NCBI GenBank assembly: GCA_905478675.1
Contig: CAJQJI010000043.1
Coordinates: forward strand, 1 to 10,013
Reading direction: 5' to 3'
DNA from: Candidatus Altimarinota bacterium
Lineage (GTDB): Bacteria; Patescibacteriota; Gracilibacteria; UBA4473
DNA: 10,013 nt
Position numbers and translations under genes: made by a program
Shown: positions 7,562 through 10,013 of the stretch, in pieces
Position numbering within the stretch: the stretch's first letter is position 1
Layout: every line of letters begins with the position of its first letter
The notes under the pieces: model-generated
What the model was told of the DNA's origin: nothing
Databases searched by the model: none
Seen by the model: only the letters and a program-made list of their open reading frames with translations

Positions 7562-7688
7562 GAGATAGCTCCTCATTTTGGCTTAAAGTTTTCCGGGAGA
7601 GACATGCAAATGTGAAAGTAAGCCGAAGCCTAAGTTAACACATCATTACACACCTCTTTAGAAAAACTTTCGAGTATCGTGAAAAAGC
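7562..7688 (-). promoter_or_regulatory. Structured 5' leader of the 69-aa gene, cis-regulatory candidate
   Basis: The predicted transcript starts near 7688 and runs about 127 nt to the ATG at 7561. A 10-bp long-range stem (AAAGTTTTTC at 7670-7661 with GGAAAACTTT at 7594-7585, one G-U pair) encloses the middle of the leader. Inside are a mini-ORF with its own SD and a small hairpin closed by a cUUCGg tetraloop (7632-7619). AAGCC at 7584-7580, just before the gene's SD, can alternatively pair with either GGCTT of that hairpin, giving a possible two-state switch. No known riboswitch class was recognised. The structure is hand-derived. Confidence 0.45.
7635..7656 (-). other. Leader mini-ORF (ATG ATG TGT TAA) with SD
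   Basis: On the minus strand GAGGTG (7656-7651) lies 4 nt before ATG (7646-7644) and 7 nt before a second ATG (7643-7641). TGT TAA follows, giving a peptide of two or three residues. A UUCG hairpin begins within a few bases of its stop. The arrangement resembles a regulatory leader peptide, but with so few codons it could be chance. Confidence 0.3.
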
Positions 7689-7694
7689 TTTAGT

Positions 7695-7723
7695 AGTATA
7701 AACTAATACATTGACGTTATCAA
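7695..7723 (-). promoter_or_regulatory. Minus-strand promoter of the 69-aa gene
   Basis: On the minus strand TTGATA (7723-7718, 5/6 match to the -35) is followed by exactly 17 nt and TATACT (7700-7695, 5/6 match to the -10), a near-consensus sigma-70-type promoter. Initiation would be near 7688. Its -35 box is 1 nt from the -35 of the divergent plus-strand promoter, so simultaneous occupancy by two polymerases seems sterically unlikely. Confidence 0.65.
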
Positions 7724-7739
7724 TATTTTATTTTAATAC
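7711..7739 (+). promoter_or_regulatory. Plus-strand promoter of the candidate ncRNA
   Basis: TTGACG at 7711-7716 is a 5/6 match to the -35. Two overlapping -10 candidates follow: TTTAAT at 7732-7737 (5/6, 15-nt spacer) and TAATAC at 7734-7739 (3/6, 17-nt spacer). Either puts initiation at about 7744-7747, where the structured RNA begins. The downstream string AATACTATAAAA also occurs in the promoter before the 988-aa gene. Confidence 0.5.
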
Positions 7740-7744
7740 TATAA

Positions 7745-7873
7745 AATTTGGGCTAGGTGGTTTTGGTATCGGCCCCTGTTCGAGGTACAGCCGATGGAAC
7801 CGCTCCCCTTGTGACCTTTTTTAACGGCGGGCCAAGCCTAAATTAAAAAAAAAGCCCCTTCAGGGCTTTTTTT
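7745..7873 (+). ncRNA. Candidate structured small RNA, no known family
   Basis: This RNA would be about 100-130 nt, with a promoter directly upstream and a Rho-independent terminator at its end. A 10-bp closing stem (7745-7754 with 7835-7844, one G-U pair) joins the two ends. Inside is a long hairpin: GUGGUU/AACCGC (7757-7762 with 7798-7803), then UAUCGGC/GCCGAUG (7767-7773 with 7790-7796), then a short apical UGU/ACA. The 3' part (about 7804-7834) is largely single-stranded and C/U-rich before a GGCGGGCC. I looked for the SRP RNA core and GGAA tetraloop, tmRNA ends, 6S layout, RNase P and a tRNA fold, and found none. No plus-strand gene follows, so it would act as a free RNA. Confidence 0.5.
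7847..7873. terminator. Bidirectional Rho-independent terminator
   Basis: AAAAAAAGCCC (7847-7857), a 5-nt loop and GGGCTTTTTTT (7863-7873) form an inverted repeat with T-runs on both strands. It lies 25 nt past the subunit F stop codon and so ends the V-ATPase operon on the minus strand. On the plus strand it ends the candidate ncRNA. The whole gap 7577-7898 contains no coding region beyond the leader mini-ORF. Confidence 0.85.
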
Positions 7874-7898
7874 ATTTCTCAATAAGACTTAAGACGGT

Positions 7899-8252
7899 TT
7901 AGCCGAGGATATCTGAACCAACCGCTCGTTCTACGATTTTTCGTAGACGATTCCCCGCAAAGTTATCATCTCCTGATTTTGGTGAAGGCACCGGAATAAT
8001 CGCTGGTAAAGCTTTTCGAGAAAATCTTTCAATTAGATCATCTGGGAATGCTTTATAAAAATCTTCTTCTACAAATACCACGGCGTAAAGCGCACTTTTT
8101 GCCTCATCATCCATATGTGCCGAGAAAAGTTCTTCTGTTTTCGCTCGAGCCGCTTCTTGATTAAAAACTCCGTAAGTTTCACAACCAAGCGCTCGGTAAA
8201 GCAGGACTGAACTGTCATTCCCGACAACCGCTAATTTTAATTGATGTGACAT
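7899..8252 (-). CDS. atpF: V-type ATP synthase/ATPase subunit F
   Basis: Subunit F sits on the central shaft of the V/A-type rotary ATPase, bound to D, and influences coupling and regulation. The 117-aa length is close to the usual one (about 100-115 aa). Visible family features are the N-terminal beta strand and loop KLAVVGNDSSV (residues 6-16), the RALG segment (20-23), a YAVVFVEEDF strand and helix (56-65), the ALPAIIPVPS strand (81-90) and the C-terminal helix NRLRKIVERAVGSDIL (101-116). The last two are the most diagnostic. The start is fixed by a one-base overlap with the subunit C stop (TAATG at 8254-8250), which indicates translational coupling; no SD is seen. It is the last gene of the operon, with a terminator 25 nt downstream. 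The symbol follows V/A-type naming and is not the F-type b subunit. Confidence 0.93.
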   Translation of the reverse strand: MSHQLKLAVVGNDSSVLLYRALGCETYGVFNQEAARAKTEELFSAHMDDEAKSALYAVVFVEEDFYKAFPDDLIERFSRKALPAIIPVPSPKSGDDNFAGNRLRKIVERAVGSDILG

Positions 8253-9262
8253 TAAATTTCAGACAATAATTTATAAATTGTTTCTTTTTCTAGACCATTA
8301 AATTTTCCGTACATAATGAGTCTTAATGTTTGAGCATTTTTCATTCTTTGCTCAAAGTAATTGATTAAAACCGCTAAGCAAGGGCCCTCACCAATAGACT
8401 CCCACTTTAAGAAATCATAGTAATAACGATCCAGTTCTCGTTCAATCGCTTTAATAGAACCCACGGGGTCATCTTCTTTAATTTCAGAAGCTACCATTTG
8501 AAATTTTGTTCGTTCGGCATATTTAGCCAACTCAGCGGCCGATTTAATTTTAGCCACAGCATAGAAAGCAATATTCCCGCCTTCAAGCCAAGCTTCATAA
8601 GGCACACTGTCTTTTCGAATTAAAATTGAACGTGATAGATTTCGGAAATTAATTCGGTCAATCCAATGTCGCACTAGTTTTTGTAAAAAAGGACTTGGCG
8701 CTCGTTCATTTCGAAGGCTCATAAAAAATTCAGCCATCGCTTTATCAAGTGCGTATTCTACATACAAGAAATTTTTATCATTTTCCTCGTAGATGGCTTC
8801 TGCTCGTTCAACCACCGAATGGATAACAAACGGAATACGACGATGATTTTGATGCTGGAAAACCAAAGCTTCTAACTCTGCTTGAGAAAGCATCGCTAAA
8901 TTTGAATATCCCATTCTATCTGAGAACTCAGTAATACTTGACTCACCGTCAATAATTCGAGCTTTTAAAGCTCGTTTTAAATTATTAACATCAAACTGAA
9001 TCCACAAGAAGCGCAGTCCAAAATCATTTTCAGACCCTTTCATTAAAAGTTCTTTCGTTTCAAACAAACCTTGGCGAATAATTGAATAAAAATCATTTAC
9101 GTTGGCTTGTTCATCAATGAACTCAGCGTAATTTGATTCAACTAAAACTCGAAAGGCTTCTTCTACACTTTTTGCCCCCACCATTCGGTCAACTTGTGAC
9201 GTCGAAAGCAAGCGAGACTCTTGTGCACGCACCTGCCCGGAAACAAATGAAAAATAAGGCAT
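8252..9262 (-). CDS. atpC: V-type ATP synthase/ATPase subunit C (V-ATPase d-like)
   Basis: Subunit C is the funnel-shaped socket that joins the central shaft (D/F) to the K rotor ring. At 336 aa it has the length usual for the AC39/NtpC family. Characteristic features are the N-terminal VSGQVRAQESRLLS (residues 8-20), common as a V.aRvRa.e..LL pattern, then FDVNNLKRALKARI (90-103), close to the family's D-x-x-N-LK-x-x-LKA motif. The C-terminal segment from about 293 includes GPCLAVLINYFEQRMKNAQT and LRLIMYGKFNGL, matching the usual ending with NLR-x-I-x-x-GK-x-N-GL. The protein is predominantly helical, as expected. It starts 11 nt after the subunit E stop with no SD, and its TAA overlaps the subunit F start by one base. 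Nothing suggests inactivation. Confidence 0.92.
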   Translation of the reverse strand: MPYFSFVSGQVRAQESRLLSTSQVDRMVGAKSVEEAFRVLVESNYAEFIDEQANVNDFYSIIRQGLFETKELLMKGSENDFGLRFLWIQFDVNNLKRALKARIIDGESSITEFSDRMGYSNLAMLSQAELEALVFQHQNHRRIPFVIHSVVERAEAIYEENDKNFLYVEYALDKAMAEFFMSLRNERAPSPFLQKLVRHWIDRINFRNLSRSILIRKDSVPYEAWLEGGNIAFYAVAKIKSAAELAKYAERTKFQMVASEIKEDDPVGSIKAIERELDRYYYDFLKWESIGEGPCLAVLINYFEQRMKNAQTLRLIMYGKFNGLEKETIYKLLSEI

Positions 9263-9273
9263 AGGCGTTAATT

Positions 9274-9831
9274 TTAGTGAAGTTTAAGCTGATCAGCGAA
9301 GTAAAGTTCTAACGCTTGACGATACTCAGAAAAAACAAGATTTTTAAAAGTATTATCAATTTCTGTTCCGTGAGACGTGTAAATAAAACCGCCTTTAATA
9401 TCGGCTGATTCTTTAATTTTAAAATCCCCTTTTAAACAAGCCTCAAGTAAGGCTTTATCACCAGCAGCAACGGTAATTTCACCGTCTTTAGCCTCCAAAG
9501 ACGAGGCCAACTTAGTGTAAAGCTGTGTTTTGATATCTTTATCAGCTGTTAACAAAGAATCATACAAACCTTGGATAGCCGCATCTAAAAGTTTACGTCT
9601 AGAAAACAACAAAGATTGACGATTTTCACTTCGCCCCATAGCTTCAATTTTTGTGTCTACAGCCTTAAGCGCATTTGCGGTTTTAGCATCAACATCGAGG
9701 AGGGCCTCCTTAGTTTGAGTCTCCATTTCGGCATCAATCTTATCTTTTGCTTGAGCCAATTCTTGCTCAATTTTAGCTTCATGATTTTCTGCCTGCGCTT
9801 GAATTTTTTTTAGTATATCCTGCAAAGCCAT
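9274..9831 (-). CDS. atpE: V-type ATP synthase/ATPase subunit E
   Basis: Subunit E forms the peripheral stalk (stator) with a G/H-type partner and clamps to the catalytic head. The 185-aa length fits the family (about 185-200 aa). Residues 1 to about 65 are a long charged helix (Ala, Glu, Lys and Gln rich), the half that pairs with subunit G. Residues about 75-185 are the globular part, with SLLFSRRKLLDAAIQGLYDS (73-92), IKGGFI (145-150) and EIDNTF (157-162). The last two correspond to the family's GG-x-x-L...IDN-x-F segment. The start MALQDILKK gives a complete N-terminal helix; no SD precedes it. It follows K after a 61-nt gap containing a hairpin, the largest gap in the visible operon. No G/H subunit gene is in the window; it may lie upstream. 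Confidence 0.9.
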   Translation of the reverse strand: MALQDILKKIQAQAENHEAKIEQELAQAKDKIDAEMETQTKEALLDVDAKTANALKAVDTKIEAMGRSENRQSLLFSRRKLLDAAIQGLYDSLLTADKDIKTQLYTKLASSLEAKDGEITVAAGDKALLEACLKGDFKIKESADIKGGFIYTSHGTEIDNTFKNLVFSEYRQALELYFADQLKLH

Positions 9832-9863
9832 AGTGTCTTAATAATAACAAACAAAGAATGAAC

Positions 9864-9880
9864 TCCTTTTTTTAAAAGGA
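9864..9880 (-). repeat. Intercistronic hairpin between K and E
   Basis: TCCTTTT (9864-9870) and AAAAGGA (9874-9880) form a perfect 7-bp inverted repeat with a 3-nt loop, in the 61-nt gap after the K stop. On the minus strand it is not followed by a T-run, so it is not a typical terminator. It could protect the 3' end of the K message or be a processing site. It is A/T-rich and therefore weak. Confidence 0.4.
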
Positions 9881-9892
9881 ATAAGTTTTTTA

Positions 9893-10013
9893 CTAAAGCT
9901 TAACCGCATTAGCAATAAGAAGAGCTACAAGTAGCCCGAAGATAGCGTAGGTTTCAACCACAACCGCTAGCACGATCGCTTTACCAGTAAGACTTTCATC
10001 ACGAGCCATAGCG
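9893..10013 (-). CDS. atpK: V-type ATP synthase/ATPase subunit K (rotor ring proteolipid), C-terminal part
   Basis: Only the last 39 residues are in the window; the 5' part lies beyond the right edge. The visible end is a loop, AMARDESLTGKA, then a long hydrophobic helix containing VVVETYAIFGLLVALLIAN. The Glu of the ETYAIFGLL motif is the ion-binding carboxylate of V-type K subunits (H+ or Na+). A Tyr two residues later is typical of the family. The gene ends in TAG at 9895-9893. It is the first visible gene of a K-E-C-F series, and subunit I would be expected next upstream. Whether it is a single- or double-hairpin proteolipid, and whether it carries H+ or Na+, cannot be told from this fragment. 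Confidence 0.88.
   Translation of the reverse strand, partial: AMARDESLTGKAIVLAVVVETYAIFGLLVALLIANAVKL

Noticed and set aside
7767..7800. tRNA T-arm-like sequence (UUCGAGG loop) in the ncRNA
   Set aside because: The stem around the loop is too short and mispaired for a T-arm, and no acceptor, D-arm or anticodon arm can be folded around it.
9616..9813. Plus-strand frame opposite subunit E
   Set aside because: It is antisense to the coiled-coil part of a confidently identified gene, and its Phe/Leu-rich translation is the expected artefact.
1..10013. CRISPR array, insertion sequence or prophage attachment site
   Set aside because: No regularly spaced repeats, transposase or integrase motifs, terminal inverted repeats or tRNA-associated direct repeats were seen.

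Overview
The window looks like part of a bacterial genome of moderate G+C (roughly 42% by spot counts). It has two unrelated halves. On the right is a V-type (V/A-type) ATPase operon, of which four subunits are visible. On the left are four co-oriented genes of unknown function, two of them for very large helix-rich proteins. Long frames of 988 and 1077 codons contain no in-frame TGA, so UGA is not a sense codon here. This argues against the code-25 lineages Absconditabacteria and Gracilibacteria. Most genes lack a Shine-Dalgarno (SD) sequence, and one appears to be transcribed from almost exactly its ATG. A Patescibacteria/CPR-like genome, or another lineage with many SD-less genes, is my best guess. 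Confidence is low because no rRNA or other phylogenetic marker is present.

Layout. 2-998 (+): two small unknown genes, the first open at the window edge, separated by 1 nt. 999-4000 (+): a promoter that begins right after the previous stop codon, then a 988-aa helical protein whose ATG coincides with the predicted transcription start. 4001-7308 (+): an extended -10 promoter, then a 1077-aa multidomain protein (SH3-like domain, acidic Pro/Glu linker, Gly/Ala-rich hydrophobic region resembling pre-toxin segments, long coiled coil, two beta-rich C-terminal modules). 7307-7339: a terminator facing left. 7352-7561 (-): a 69-aa gene with its own strong SD. 7562-7898: a dense non-coding region with two back-to-back promoters whose -35 boxes are adjacent. 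One drives a structured leader of about 127 nt, containing a mini-ORF, for the 69-aa gene. The other drives a candidate structured ncRNA that ends at a bidirectional terminator. 7899-10013 (-): V-ATPase subunits F, C, E and the C-terminus of K, transcribed right to left in the order K-E-C-F.

How the genes work together. K (membrane rotor ring), E (peripheral stalk), C (rotor socket) and F (central shaft) are parts of one ion-translocating rotary ATPase. The operon stops after F at a terminator, so the catalytic genes A and B and the shaft gene D do not follow as they usually do. The left-hand genes have no recognisable enzyme motifs. Their co-orientation and a motif pair shared by the two giant proteins suggest a related system, possibly surface- or envelope-associated, but this is inference. 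The most unusual part is 7562-7873, where two structured RNAs diverge and share a 13-nt stretch that makes them complementary with one mismatch.
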